This document shows, in pieces, positions 26,701-35,486 of a stretch of DNA of 64,000 nt; position 1 is the first letter of the stretch; every line of letters begins with the position of its first letter. Made by a program: the position numbers and the translations under genes. Under the pieces are notes generated by a model. That model did no database searches, was not told the DNA's origin, and saw only the letters and a list, made by a program, of their open reading frames with translations. This DNA is from CAVOHU01 sp963843385 (GTDB lineage Bacteria; Acidobacteriota; Vicinamibacteria; Vicinamibacterales; JAKQTR01): contig CAWJJY010000001.1 of the NCBI GenBank assembly GCA_963843385.1, forward strand, positions 310,001 to 374,000, given 5' to 3'.

Positions 26701-27770
26701 ATCGCCAGCCTGTGCCTGCCGCTGTGCAGGTCGTTCACGGTCTGCGCGGTCAGCAGGGCCGTGAAGTCCATCTGCGCCCGGTCTTCCGGGCCCGCGAGGC
26801 GCAGGCCGAGTTCCTGGCTGCGCCTGATGATCTTCTCGATCACCTGATCGATCTTGTACTGCTTCTCTCCGGTGAAGCGGGCCACGCGCCGGCGGACCTG
26901 CTTGCGGATCCGCGACAGGAACGCGGCGGCCGTGACGCTCGACGCGTGCTCGGGCGTGTCCGAGAACAACCGCCTGAGGTCCCTGTCGTAGAAGTTCGGG
27001 AAGTCGACCCGGTACTTGCTGCGCTTGCGCTGGTAGTGCGTGCGCAGCGTCCGGCGGATGCGCGGGAGCGGATCGACGGTCTGGCCTCCCTGGACGGGCG
27101 GATCAAGCGGGCCGATCTCGCGCATCACCGCGTCCATGTACTCGAGCTTCCGGAGGGCCGGCCAGTCCGCGTAGCGGGCGCGCCACTGCGAGTCCGGGGT
27201 CAGCCACACCGCGAAGGTCTCGGCAAAGTCCTCGGACGGGTGGCTCTGCGCGTACCAGGACTCGAGGTGCACGACGAAGCTTCGGCTGTAAGGCCTCGGC
27301 GTGTAGTCCTCGGGGTACGGGTCGGATGCGTTGCCGAACAGCTCCTGGCGGCGCCGCCGCCGCTGCAGGCGATACGCGTTGTCGAGGGCGTGGCCGGCTT
27401 CGTGTCGCAGGATGCGGAGGCACCACTCCGGCGTGCCGCCCTCGACCTCGAGCATCTGACTCTCTTCGAGCTTCGCCAGCCGCGGGTGGGCGAGGTAGAA
27501 GGGGACCGCGACCCCGGTCGTGCCATCCGGCGTGAACCACTCGTCGGAGAGCCAGAAGTGGGGCCTGAACCGGATCTGGCCCGCCTCGAGGTCCCTCGAG
27601 AGCTCATCGATTCTCTCGCGCAGCCACGGAGAGGAGTCGAGGCTCAGGCCCAGATCGCACATCCGGATTCGCAGCAGTTCCTCGTCGGGCAGCGAGGCCC
27701 ACTCGCTTGCCGACGCGGGGGCGGCCTCGGAGGTGAGAGGACGATCTTCGGGGCTGATGCCGGTAGACAT
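26697..27770 (-). CDS. Putative zinc-binding metallopeptidase
   Basis: A protein of about 357 residues containing 'RILRHEAGHALDNAYRL' (HEXXH) and 'HPSEDFAETFAVWLTP', whose Glu can be the third ligand. Upstream 'PFYLAHPRLAKLEES' fits the putative zinc-binding metallopeptidase family often encoded beside ATP-grasp proteins. The C-terminal 100 residues are basic. No signal peptide. I choose ATG 27770 although no clear ribosome-binding site precedes it; an upstream TTG at 27830 is possible. It overlaps the ATP-grasp gene by 4 bp. Substrate unknown. Confidence 0.82.
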   Translation of the reverse strand: MSTGISPEDRPLTSEAAPASASEWASLPDEELLRIRMCDLGLSLDSSPWLRERIDELSRDLEAGQIRFRPHFWLSDEWFTPDGTTGVAVPFYLAHPRLAKLEESQMLEVEGGTPEWCLRILRHEAGHALDNAYRLQRRRRRQELFGNASDPYPEDYTPRPYSRSFVVHLESWYAQSHPSEDFAETFAVWLTPDSQWRARYADWPALRKLEYMDAVMREIGPLDPPVQGGQTVDPLPRIRRTLRTHYQRKRSKYRVDFPNFYDRDLRRLFSDTPEHASSVTAAAFLSRIRKQVRRRVARFTGEKQYKIDQVIEKIIRRSQELGLRLAGPEDRAQMDFTALLTAQTVNDLHSGRHRLAI

Positions 27771-27940
27771 TGGTCGTTCGAAGGCCCGCCTCGTAAGCGA
27801 AGCGTGCCACAAGGCCTCCGGCCGACGCAATGGAGATGGCGCCGGCCCATAGTCTGGATCCTCGTGCTTGACTCTGGAATCTAATCAGGAGGCCATACCG
27901 CCGCTTCCCGGGTGGAGCGGCGGCCGACGAGGAGATGCTC

Positions 27941-28408
27941 ATGCTGGACAAGCCACAAATCGTGCAAACCACCGCGCAGGTGTCCGCCGTCATTCGTCTC
28001 ACGGTCCCGAGGGCGGATATTCAGAAGGTCATGGGCCCGGGCCTGAGCGAACTGAGAGCGGCCGTTGCCGCCCAGGGTATCCTCACCGCCGGACCATGGT
28101 TCACGCACCACCTGAGGATGGATCCCGAGGTCTTCGATTTCGAGATCTGCGTCCCGGTCGCCTCCCCGGTCGCCGAGGTGGGCCGGGTGAAGCCAGGCCA
28201 GTGGCCTGCCGGGACGGTGGCACGGACGAACTACCACGGGGCCTACGAAGGGCTTGGCCCCGCCTGGGCCGAGTTCAATGCGTGGATCAAAGCCCAGGGC
28301 CACAAGCCGGCCCCGGACCTCTGGGAGCGCTACGTGACGGGCCCGGAGCTGAATCCTCACCCCGACACCTGGCGCACGGAGCTCAGCAGGCCGCTCGTCG
28401 TCCGCTGA
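27941..28408 (+). CDS. GyrI-like small-molecule-binding protein
   Basis: A 155-residue protein made only of a GyrI-like/AraC effector-binding domain. It shows the duplicated beta-alpha-beta-beta pattern with 'SAVIRLTVPRADIQKVMGPG' and 'PAGTVARTNYHGAYEGLGPA', the latter typical of the family. No DNA-binding domain is present. GAGGAG lies 6 bp before ATG 27941; ATG 27935 would leave no spacing. Such proteins bind or hydrolyse hydrophobic cations and drugs. It is divergent from the metallopeptidase gene. Confidence 0.85.
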   Translation: MLDKPQIVQTTAQVSAVIRLTVPRADIQKVMGPGLSELRAAVAAQGILTAGPWFTHHLRMDPEVFDFEICVPVASPVAEVGRVKPGQWPAGTVARTNYHGAYEGLGPAWAEFNAWIKAQGHKPAPDLWERYVTGPELNPHPDTWRTELSRPLVVR

Positions 28409-28501
28409 TGGACGGGGCCGTTTCGCTGGCGGCGGCGAGCACTCGAGCGTAGAGCAGGGCGGAGGTGCGAGAGCGCCCCGGGGCGAGTACACTTCTGGCC
28501 C

Positions 28502-30649
28502 GTGAGTCCCGGGACCAGACCAGCCGCTCTCTACGCCGCGACCATCTTCACCAGCGCGTTCCTCCTGTTCCTCGTCCAGCCGCTCATCGCGAAGCAGATC
28601 CTGCCGTGGTTCGGCGGGACGAGTGCCGTGTGGACGACTTGCCTCGTGTTCTTCCAGGTGGCGCTGCTGGCGGGCTACGCCTATTCGGACTGGACGACCC
28701 GAAGGCTTCGTCCGCGGGTCCAGACGGGCATTCACGTGGCGCTGCTGGCCGCAAGCCTGGTCGCGCTGCCGATTCTCGCCAGCGCGGCCTGGAAACCGTC
28801 GGGGCACGAAGACCCCACGTGGCGCATCCTGGGACTGCTTTGCGCGACGATCGGGCTGCCGTACTTCCTGCTGTCCACGACCGGACCGCTCGTGCAGGCC
28901 TGGTTCGCTCGCGCGGTTCCGGGCCGTTCGGTCTACCGACTCTTCGCGCTGTCGAACCTCGCCTCGCTGCTCGCGTTGATCTGCTATCCGTTTGCGATCG
29001 AGCCGTGGATCACGGCCGCGTCACAGGCCTACCTCTGGTCGGCCGGTTACGCGATCTTCGCCGTGCTCTGTGCTGCGACCGGCGTCTCCAGCCTCCGCAG
29101 GACCAGCGTCGATTCCGCCACGCGATCCGTCGCAGATGCCGAAGCTACCTTCCAGCCCGACGGTGAATCGACCGCGCGCGAGAGCGATGGCGCCGCCCAG
29201 GCCCAGGCGAGCCCGGCACGCGATGCGGCAGCGGTGGAGACCCCGAACCCCGGGTGGCGACAGGCGGCCCTCTGGCTGGCCTTCCCCACGATGAGCACGT
29301 GGCTGCTGCTCGCCGTGACCAATCACATCACCCAGAACATCGCGTCGGTGCCGTTCCTGTGGCTGTTACCGCTTACGCTGTACCTGGCAACCTTCATCAT
29401 CTGCTTCGACCACGAGCGCTGGTATCGGCGGCCCATCGTCATGTTCCCGATGCTTGGACTGCTGGTGGCGTGCGCCTACGGCCTGCAGTCCGACGACATC
29501 ACGCTCGACATCGACATCGCCGTGCCTCTCTACGCATTGGGCCTCTTCGCCGCCTGCATGTTCTGCCACGGTGAGCTGGCCCGGCTCAAGCCCGCCCCGC
29601 GCCACCTCACGCGCTACTACCTGATGATCTCGATGGGCGGCGCCCTGGGAGGCGTGCTCATCGGCGTCGTCGCGCCGCGGGTCCTGCCGTCCTACTACGA
29701 GCTCGGGGTCGGGCTGACGCTGACAGCCCTCCTCGCGGCCGTGATGCTCGTCCGGCTGATCGCGCACAAGCTGCTCTTCGTCGTGCCGGCCGGCGCGCTG
29801 GCGGTCGTGGTCGCGTGCGGGAGCTACACCTACAGGCAAATCGACAAGGAGCGAAAGGACGTTCGAGTAGCCGAGCGGAACTTCTATGGGGCCCTGCACA
29901 CCTACGACACGGGGCCGGCTGAGAATGACGACAGCCTTCGGCGGCTCATCCACGGCGTCATCCTGCACGGGGAGCAGTACCTGAACGAGGCACGGCATCG
30001 CGAGCCGACCAGTTACTACGGCGAGATGAGCGGGGTCGCCATCGCGTTGAAGGTGGCCGACTCGAGCGGCCGCCGGGTGGGCATCATCGGGCTGGGCGCC
30101 GGCACGATCGCCGCGTACGGAAGGCCGGGCGACACCTTCCGCTTCTACGACATCAACCCGCAGGTGATGGACCTGGCCCGGCGGGAGTTCACGTTCCTCC
30201 GCGACAGCAAGGCGGCAATCGAGACGGTGCTCGGCGACGCCCGGCTGAACCTCGAGCATGAGTCATCGCAGCAGTTCGACGTGCTGGTGATCGACGCCTT
30301 CTCGAGCGATTCGATCCCGGTGCACCTGCTCACCCGCGAGGCGATGGCCGTCTACCTGCGTCACATGAAACGCGACGGGCTCATCGTCTTTCACGTCACC
30401 AACCGGTTCCTCCGGCTCGCACCGGTCGTCAAACAGATCTCCGGCCTCTACGGGCTCGCCACCGCGCTCATCGTCGACGATGTGACCGAGGGCGATCTGT
30501 CGAGCTCGGACTGGCTGCTGGTGAGCCGCAGCCGCGACGCGATCGGCAACGAGGCCATCAGGGACCGGGCGTCGGAAGTCGACGAGATCTCCGGCCTCCG
30601 GCCCTGGACCGACGACTACAACAACCTGTTCCAGATTCTCAAGCGGTAG
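28502..30649 (+). CDS. Membrane-anchored spermidine synthase-like protein
   Basis: A 715-residue fusion starting at GTG. The first 440 residues hold about ten to twelve transmembrane helices, starting 'FTSAFLLFLVQPLIAKQILP' and including 'FGGTSAVWTTCLVFFQ' and 'GPLVQAWFA', hallmarks of the fused transporter-like/spermidine synthase family. Residues 460-715 are a spermidine-synthase-like Rossmann domain ('VGIIGLGAGTIAAYG', 'RFYDINPQVMDLARREF', 'FDVLVIDAFSSDSIPVHLL'). An insert rich in Ala/Glu/Thr (about 205-245) separates two membrane blocks. True polyamine synthesis is unproven for this family. Confidence 0.88.
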   Translation: MSPGTRPAALYAATIFTSAFLLFLVQPLIAKQILPWFGGTSAVWTTCLVFFQVALLAGYAYSDWTTRRLRPRVQTGIHVALLAASLVALPILASAAWKPSGHEDPTWRILGLLCATIGLPYFLLSTTGPLVQAWFARAVPGRSVYRLFALSNLASLLALICYPFAIEPWITAASQAYLWSAGYAIFAVLCAATGVSSLRRTSVDSATRSVADAEATFQPDGESTARESDGAAQAQASPARDAAAVETPNPGWRQAALWLAFPTMSTWLLLAVTNHITQNIASVPFLWLLPLTLYLATFIICFDHERWYRRPIVMFPMLGLLVACAYGLQSDDITLDIDIAVPLYALGLFAACMFCHGELARLKPAPRHLTRYYLMISMGGALGGVLIGVVAPRVLPSYYELGVGLTLTALLAAVMLVRLIAHKLLFVVPAGALAVVVACGSYTYRQIDKERKDVRVAERNFYGALHTYDTGPAENDDSLRRLIHGVILHGEQYLNEARHREPTSYYGEMSGVAIALKVADSSGRRVGIIGLGAGTIAAYGRPGDTFRFYDINPQVMDLARREFTFLRDSKAAIETVLGDARLNLEHESSQQFDVLVIDAFSSDSIPVHLLTREAMAVYLRHMKRDGLIVFHVTNRFLRLAPVVKQISGLYGLATALIVDDVTEGDLSSSDWLLVSRSRDAIGNEAIRDRASEVDEISGLRPWTDDYNNLFQILKR

Positions 30650-30654
30650 GCGGC

Positions 30655-30901
30655 CACGGAGGTGTTCGGTGCGGGCCGCGCGATCCTCGGGCGGGCGGGA
30701 ACGGCGAATTCGCAACCGCAGGCGATCGGCATCCGGTGTCGGCCGCGGAGGCGCAAATGCGTCAACCTCGCTCTTGACGAGCCACGGTCCCGGGCCGAGG
30801 AATCGCTCGCGCGGCACCGCGGCGAACGCGGCCGCCAGGCCGGGCGTCTTCAATCCGCAGACGGCCTCGATCTCTGTCGCGTAGAACTCGCGTTCGGTCA
30901 T
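30655..30901 (-). pseudogene. Truncated protein-L-isoaspartate methyltransferase-like remnant
   Basis: A good ribosome-binding site (AGGAGGGG) and an ATG at 30901 open a frame whose first 38 codons ('REFYATEIEAVCGLKTPGLA', 'VPRERFLGPGPW') match the N-terminus of PIMT-like methyltransferases. After that the sequence degenerates ('RPTPDADRLRLRIRRS') and the frame runs into the spermidine-synthase-like gene on the other strand. The SAM-binding domain is gone. This is the intact 5' end of a gene whose rest has been deleted. Confidence 0.6.
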
Positions 30902-30986
30902 CGTTTCCCCTCCTTGGTCCGGCGAGCGGTCGCGGGCAAGTGGCCGAGGGTCAATCCTGCCAGCCTGGCATCGCGACGCAGGAGCG

Positions 30987-31538
30987 TCACGGGGTCATCC
31001 CCGTCAGGCACGGCAGGTACCTCGACCGCACGACATGCTGGTGATGGAGCTCGTGCCCGGCAAGAAGATAGAGCATGGCAGCTGTCGTCGCCACGCTGGT
31101 TCCCACCTGCCCTCGCCGTGAGAAGGCCTCCGGAGGCAGCCCTTCGACCAGGGCCACCGTTGAGGATCGCACGGCAAGGAACTCGCCGAGCACCGACTTC
31201 AGCGACCGCGATTCGAACGCGGCCGCGGCAACAAACGCCCGCTCGTCGAACCCGGGAAGCACCGTCTGATCTCCGCGCGCGATTCGAAGCGCCCGATAGC
31301 TCAGCACGCGCTCATCCTCGGCCAGGTGCCCGAGTACCTCTCGAACCGTCCATTTCCCAGAATCGTATCGAGTCCCCGCGTGCCGTTCTCCGAATATCGC
31401 CCACAGGGCGCGAGTCTCCCGCGCCTGACGCCGGAGCTCCGACGCGAAGTTCGGCACATCACGGACCAGCGCAATCTCGTCGTGGAACAGCGGATTGTAG
31501 TCTCCGGGCATGGGCCGAGGGATTCTCTGCGTTTTCAT
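30987..31538 (-). CDS. DinB-family protein
   Basis: A 183-residue DinB_2-type four-helix protein. 'DSGKWTVREVLGHLAEDERV' carries the first His ligand and 'LLAGHELHHQHVV' the C-terminal pair. 'SYRALRIARGD' is typical. A purine-rich site (GGAGCGGAGGA) precedes the ATG. It lies 27 bp downstream of the OsmC gene on the same strand, so the two may be co-transcribed and both act in thiol or peroxide chemistry (inference). Confidence 0.87.
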   Translation of the reverse strand: MKTQRIPRPMPGDYNPLFHDEIALVRDVPNFASELRRQARETRALWAIFGERHAGTRYDSGKWTVREVLGHLAEDERVLSYRALRIARGDQTVLPGFDERAFVAAAAFESRSLKSVLGEFLAVRSSTVALVEGLPPEAFSRRGQVGTSVATTAAMLYLLAGHELHHQHVVRSRYLPCLTGMTP

Positions 31539-31565
31539 CTGGGTCCTCCGCTCCTGACGTCGGTC

Positions 31566-31982
31566 TCACCCCGTGTGGTCAGCCTCTGTGACGACCAGCT
31601 CGTAATCGATCGCGACAACCCCTTTCAACGTCGCGAAGATGGAGCAGTACTTGTCGTGCGCCAGCTCGATGGCGCGCCGAGCAGCGGCTGCGTTGATGCT
31701 CCGGCCGCTGACGCGGTACTGGAGATGGATCTTCCTGAAGACCCACGGAGGATCCGCATCCCGTTCACTGGTGGCCGCGACGTCGAAGGTCTCAACCTGC
31801 TGCCTCTGCTTTGTCAGGATGCCCATCACGTCCCATGCGGCACAGCCGGCGAGGCTGAGCGGGAGGAGATCCGAGCCCTTGACCCCGTTCGGCTGGGTCA
31901 TCACCACGGGGAATCCGTTGTGGTCTTTCAGCAGGAACACGGTTGACTCGACCCACTGCGCGGTAACGGTCTCGTCTGACAT
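31566..31982 (-). CDS. OsmC/Ohr-family protein
   Basis: A 138-residue OsmC-fold protein with the two redox cysteines of the family, in 'LAGCAAWDVMGIL' (about residue 47) and 'AHDKYCSIFATL' (about 112). OsmC/Ohr proteins reduce organic hydroperoxides using this pair. AAGGAG precedes ATG 31982; upstream in-frame starts lack support. The DinB gene follows. Confidence 0.9.
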   Translation of the reverse strand: MSDETVTAQWVESTVFLLKDHNGFPVVMTQPNGVKGSDLLPLSLAGCAAWDVMGILTKQRQQVETFDVAATSERDADPPWVFRKIHLQYRVSGRSINAAAARRAIELAHDKYCSIFATLKGVVAIDYELVVTEADHTG

Positions 31983-32290
31983 CGCGAGTGCTCCTTCGAG
32001 CGGGCGCGTCCGGGCGCCGCTGGTTCCTCGATGGCTACGTGTATGTGAAATCCTACCACCTTGCCATGCGATGAAGTCCTCCTCGAGGTGTCCCTGCCGC
32101 ACGATGGTGGAGAGCGCTCCCCGCCGACCTTCGCCACATCGGTGCGATTCGACGGGTTTCCCATCCAGGCGGAGTCGACGTTCCTGCGGCCACGCGGTGC
32201 CGCTGGTGCTGTGGTGCCCGAGGCGCCCCTCAGCGGAAACGACGAGGCGTCGAGATGCACGCGACTCTCCCTTACGCCACTTCAGCTACG
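31983..32290. other. Divergent intergenic region
   Basis: About 308 bp between the leftward OsmC gene and the rightward MazG-like gene. It should contain both promoters. I see no supported gene, repeat or hairpin. Confidence 0.5.
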
Positions 32291-32650
32291 ATGTCCTTGA
32301 TGTCCACGACGATTGACGCACTCACATCCGAGATTCGCGCCTTCCGCGATGCGCGCGACTGGCGGCAGTTTCACAACCCGAAAGAACTCGCCGTCGCCAT
32401 CACCGCCGAGGCGGGCGAGCTGCTCCAGCACTTCGTCTGGCAGAGTCCCGAGCAGTCCGACCAGCGCGTTGAGACTCGCCGGTCGGAGATCGAATCCGAG
32501 ATTGCCGATGTCGCCATCCTCCTGTTCGAACTCTCGGACAATTGCGGAATTGATCTCGCCGCGGCGATCAGGAACAAGCTCGCCATTAACGAGCGACGCT
32601 ATCCGGTTGCGAAGGCCCGCGGTTCGAATGCGAAGTACGACGAGCTATGA
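32291..32650 (+). CDS. MazG-like nucleotide pyrophosphohydrolase (dCTPase type)
   Basis: A 119-residue all-helical NTP pyrophosphatase. 'RDWRQFHNPKELAVAITAEA' and 'GELLQHFVWQ' give the EXXE metal-binding half. 'EIESEIADVAILLFELSDNC' gives the second EXXD half. 'KARGSNAKYDEL' ends the protein, as in the short DCTPP1/RS21-C6 type. It hydrolyses (deoxy)nucleoside triphosphates to monophosphates, probably for pool sanitation. ATG 32291 or 32300 are both possible. Its TGA overlaps the ATG of the RsmH-like gene (ATGA). Confidence 0.9.
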   Translation: MSLMSTTIDALTSEIRAFRDARDWRQFHNPKELAVAITAEAGELLQHFVWQSPEQSDQRVETRRSEIESEIADVAILLFELSDNCGIDLAAAIRNKLAINERRYPVAKARGSNAKYDEL

Positions 32651-33690
32651 CAGACGACCGGCCCGATCTTCATCGCCGGCGTCCGCGCTATTCCGGGACG
32701 CACCCGCGCACCTTCGACGCGAAGTACAAGGAACATTCACCCGAGACCTATCCCGAGACGGTGGCCAAGGTTCTCGCATCCGGAAAGACCCCGGCCGGCA
32801 CACACATCCCCGTCCTGGTTTCGGAAATCCTCGAGGTGCTCAATCCACAGCCCGGCGAAATCGCCGTTGACTGCACGGTGGGCTACGGCGGACATGCCCG
32901 CGTGATCCTGGAACGCGTGCTGCCCGGCGGGAAGCTCGTTGGGCTCGATGTCGACCCTGTTGAGTTGCCGAAAACCGAGGCTCGGATGCGCAGGCTTGGA
33001 TTTGGTCCGGATGCATTCGTGGCCCGGCGGTCGAACTTCGCGGGCCTGCCCCGCGCGCTCGCTGAAGAGGCGATCTCGGGGGCCGACCTCGTCCTGGCCG
33101 ATCTCGGTGTCTCGTCGATGCAACTCGACTCGCCAGCCCGCGGATTCTCGTTCAAGCTACCGGGCCCGCTCGATATGCGAATGAACCCCAACCGGGGCCA
33201 GCCCGCCTCCGCCCTGCTGCGCAGGATGAGTGCGACGAATCTTGCGGATATTCTCGAGGACCTTGCCGACCAGCCTGACGCTCGCGGCCTGGCTGATGCG
33301 CTGGCGGGATCGGTCATCGACGATACGACCGCCTTGTCGGACGCCGTTCGTGCGGCGCTCCCGCACGTATCCGACGATGAGAAGGAGAAGAGCGTGCGGC
33401 GTGTGTTCCAGGCCCTGCGAATCGCGGTGAATGAGGAGATGACTGCCCTCGAGACTTTCCTGAGGGAGGTGCCTCAATGCCTGAACTCTGGAGGACGCCT
33501 CGCCGTGGTGACGTTCCACTCCGGTGAAGACCGCAGGGTGAAGAAGGCCTTCCAGGCTGGACTCCGGTCGGGGACCTACTCCGCAATTGCCACCGACCTC
33601 ATTCGTCCGGGCGCCGACGAGTGCCGCCGGAATTCTCGCGCCAGCGCCGCGAAACTTCGTTGGGCGAGGCGGGTCGCATCGCGATACTGA
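32647..33690 (+). CDS. RsmH-like 16S rRNA (cytosine-N4) methyltransferase paralogue
   Basis: A 347-residue protein with RsmH motifs: 'HIPVLVSEILEVL', 'VDCTVGYGGHARVILE', 'LVGLDVDPVELPKTE', 'VLADLGVSSMQLDSPARGFS', 'GPLDMRMNP' and 'RRVFQALRIAVNEE'. RsmH methylates C1402 of 16S rRNA. Two points suggest a paralogue: it is outside any division/cell-wall cluster and has a 45-residue N-terminal extension. The usual FHSLEDR motif also reads FHSGEDR. It is translationally coupled to the MazG-like gene. Activity on 16S rRNA is likely but not certain. Confidence 0.83.
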   Translation: MTDDRPDLHRRRPRYSGTHPRTFDAKYKEHSPETYPETVAKVLASGKTPAGTHIPVLVSEILEVLNPQPGEIAVDCTVGYGGHARVILERVLPGGKLVGLDVDPVELPKTEARMRRLGFGPDAFVARRSNFAGLPRALAEEAISGADLVLADLGVSSMQLDSPARGFSFKLPGPLDMRMNPNRGQPASALLRRMSATNLADILEDLADQPDARGLADALAGSVIDDTTALSDAVRAALPHVSDDEKEKSVRRVFQALRIAVNEEMTALETFLREVPQCLNSGGRLAVVTFHSGEDRRVKKAFQAGLRSGTYSAIATDLIRPGADECRRNSRASAAKLRWARRVASRY

Positions 33691-34034
33691 GAACCGGGCG
33701 GAATACTCGAACGTATGCCGGTGTGGTGCCATCGTCATCGGGCTCCACCTATTCAGGCCGATCGAATTGATGAGGGTGAAATGGGCAGCTGGATCCCAAG
33801 AAGCGGAAGATCCTCAACATCCTCTCCGAGCGAAAGGCGGTCCCGGCGCCTCCGCCGCAGAAGTAGAGAAATCCGGCGTCCACGCGGGCGACCGCTCGCA
33901 GGCGGGATCGTGCCCGCTGAAGTGTATGATCGCCCGGGCGTTGCGACCGCGCGTTCGGGAACCTGAGGCGGCGGGCATGAACCGCGGCCTCTCCGGCTCC
34001 CTGCAGGACGCGGTTTGTCGAAGGAGCGCTACTC
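33691..34034. other. Intergenic region upstream of corA
   Basis: No supported gene in 344 bp. Positions 33784-33863 read as a 26-codon open segment (GQLDPKKRKILNILSERKAV then PAPPPQK) with a stop just upstream and no start. It could be the relic of a gene end, or chance. The corA ribosome-binding site (GAAGGAG) is at its right end. Confidence 0.4.
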
Positions 34035-35054
34035 ATGTCAGAGCTGCGCAGTTTTCACGTGTCCCGGGACGGACAGCTGACCGGTTTCCCCACCGCCGCC
34101 GAGGCGCTCTCGGCGAGCGCGGTTGGAGGCTACGTGTGGATCGATGTCGTCGATCCCGCGCGGGACGATCTTCTCCTGCTGGCTGAACCGTTCGGGCTGC
34201 ACCCGCTCGCCATCGAGGACTGCCTGGACGATCAGCAGATCCCGAAAATCGAGGATTTTCCCGGCAATACGTTCGTGCTCTTCAATCGGTACCAATTCAG
34301 TGACCGGGCGCTCCATATCGAGGAAGTCGATTTCTTCCTCGGGCAGGGATTCCTCGTGACGGTGAGCGCGCACGCCGAGACCGAGGCGGGGCGGGCGCGG
34401 CTCGAGGAACGGATCCGCCTGGACCGGGCTGCGGTCGGGAAGGGGCCGGACTTCCTCCTGCATCTCATCCTCGATCACATCGTCGACCGCAAGCTCCTCG
34501 CGATCGAAGCGCTGCAGGACGACCTGGATACCGCCGAGGAGGAAGCGCTGCGCAAGGGCTCCGCGGCGTTCGACCCTTCGAGCCTGCTGGAGCTGCGGCG
34601 CAGCCTGCTCGCGATCCGGAAGAGCCTGTTCCACGAGCGCGAGATCCTGGTCAAAATCTGCCGGCGGGACTCGCCCTACATCTCCGAGGCGTCGATCTTC
34701 CGGTTCCGCGACGTGTACGATCACCTCGTCAAGTTCGTCGAGCTCATCGAAGTCTCCCGCGAGCTGATCTCCTCGCTGTTGGAAATCCATCTCTCGCTCG
34801 TCAACAACGAGCTCGCGCTGCTGGGGAACCGGACCAACCAGGTCGTGCGGCGGCTCACGTTCATCACGACCATCTTCATGCCGCTCTCCTTTCTGGCCGG
34901 CGTCGGCGGCATGTCGGAGTGGAGCATGATGACCGGGCCCCAGAACTGGCGGGTCGCGTACCCCGCGTTCCTGTCGGGCATGGCGGTCATCGGCGTGCTC
35001 AGCTACTTCATCCTGAAGTGGATCGACCGCCGCGGCGCGGGACAGGAGCGATAG
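34035..35054 (+). CDS. CorA-family divalent cation transporter
   Basis: A 339-residue protein with the CorA layout: N-terminal alpha/beta cytoplasmic domain ('IEDCLDDQQIPKIEDFPGN'), long helical stalk (about 150-275), then two C-terminal helices ('FITTIFMPLSFLAGVGG' and 'AYPAFLSGMAVIGVLSYFIL') and a basic tail. It should form a pentameric Mg2+/Co2+ channel. The selectivity motif between the helices, normally GMN, reads GMS (GVGGMSEWS), which may change ion choice. GAAGGAG lies 8 bp upstream. Confidence 0.9.
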   Translation: MSELRSFHVSRDGQLTGFPTAAEALSASAVGGYVWIDVVDPARDDLLLLAEPFGLHPLAIEDCLDDQQIPKIEDFPGNTFVLFNRYQFSDRALHIEEVDFFLGQGFLVTVSAHAETEAGRARLEERIRLDRAAVGKGPDFLLHLILDHIVDRKLLAIEALQDDLDTAEEEALRKGSAAFDPSSLLELRRSLLAIRKSLFHEREILVKICRRDSPYISEASIFRFRDVYDHLVKFVELIEVSRELISSLLEIHLSLVNNELALLGNRTNQVVRRLTFITTIFMPLSFLAGVGGMSEWSMMTGPQNWRVAYPAFLSGMAVIGVLSYFILKWIDRRGAGQER

Positions 35055-35103
35055 CGCAGGTCCTGGCCGGGCGCATCGCTTGCGCGGGGACTTGACGGGT
35101 GAT

Positions 35104-35136
35104 ACTGTGTGACATATAGTGTGTGACGTACACCAT
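35104..35136. promoter_or_regulatory. Possible PadR operator/promoter
   Basis: Immediately before the PadR ATG are two direct copies of GTGTGAC(A/G)TA, spaced 17 bp, the second within the near-palindrome GTGTGACGTACAC. This AT-richer patch is the likely promoter and autoregulatory site. Inferred from position only. Confidence 0.45.
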
Positions 35137-35475
35137 ATGGCACATAGCACAGACCCCCTCAGCCCGTTCGACAACCTCCGGCTCGAACTGCGCCGCGGAT
35201 GCCTGGTCATCGCGGTCCTTGCCGCGCTCCGAGCCGAGCAGTACGGCTACACGCTGCGCAAGGTCATGGCCGACCGCGGGATGGCCATCGACGAAGGCAC
35301 GCTGTATCCGCTGCTCCGGAGGCTGGAGAGCCAGGGCCTGCTGGTCAGCGAGTGGCGCGAGGAGGACCGGCGGAACAAGCGCTTCTACCGCCTGTCCCCG
35401 GACGGCACGGTGGTCCTCGAGCACCTGCTCGCGGAATGGCGGAGCATCAACGCCTCGCTCGACGGCATCCTTTAA
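35137..35475 (+). CDS. PadR-family transcriptional regulator
   Basis: A 112-residue winged-helix repressor. 'CLVIAVLAALRAEQYGYTLR', 'GTLYPLLRRLESQGLLVSEW' and 'KRFYRLSPDGTVVLEHLL' are the PadR helix-turn-helix and wing. Such small PadR proteins typically repress the gene they precede. The next gene, 11 bp away, is a membrane protein with a HAAS-type domain, the common partner. GTGTGAC repeats upstream suggest autoregulation. Confidence 0.93.
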   Translation: MAHSTDPLSPFDNLRLELRRGCLVIAVLAALRAEQYGYTLRKVMADRGMAIDEGTLYPLLRRLESQGLLVSEWREEDRRNKRFYRLSPDGTVVLEHLLAEWRSINASLDGIL

Positions 35476-35486
35476 GGAGACCCGGC

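Noticed and set aside
33784..33863. 26-codon open segment ending PAPPPQK before corA
   Set aside because: Reads like coding sequence but has a stop just upstream and no start; too short to call.
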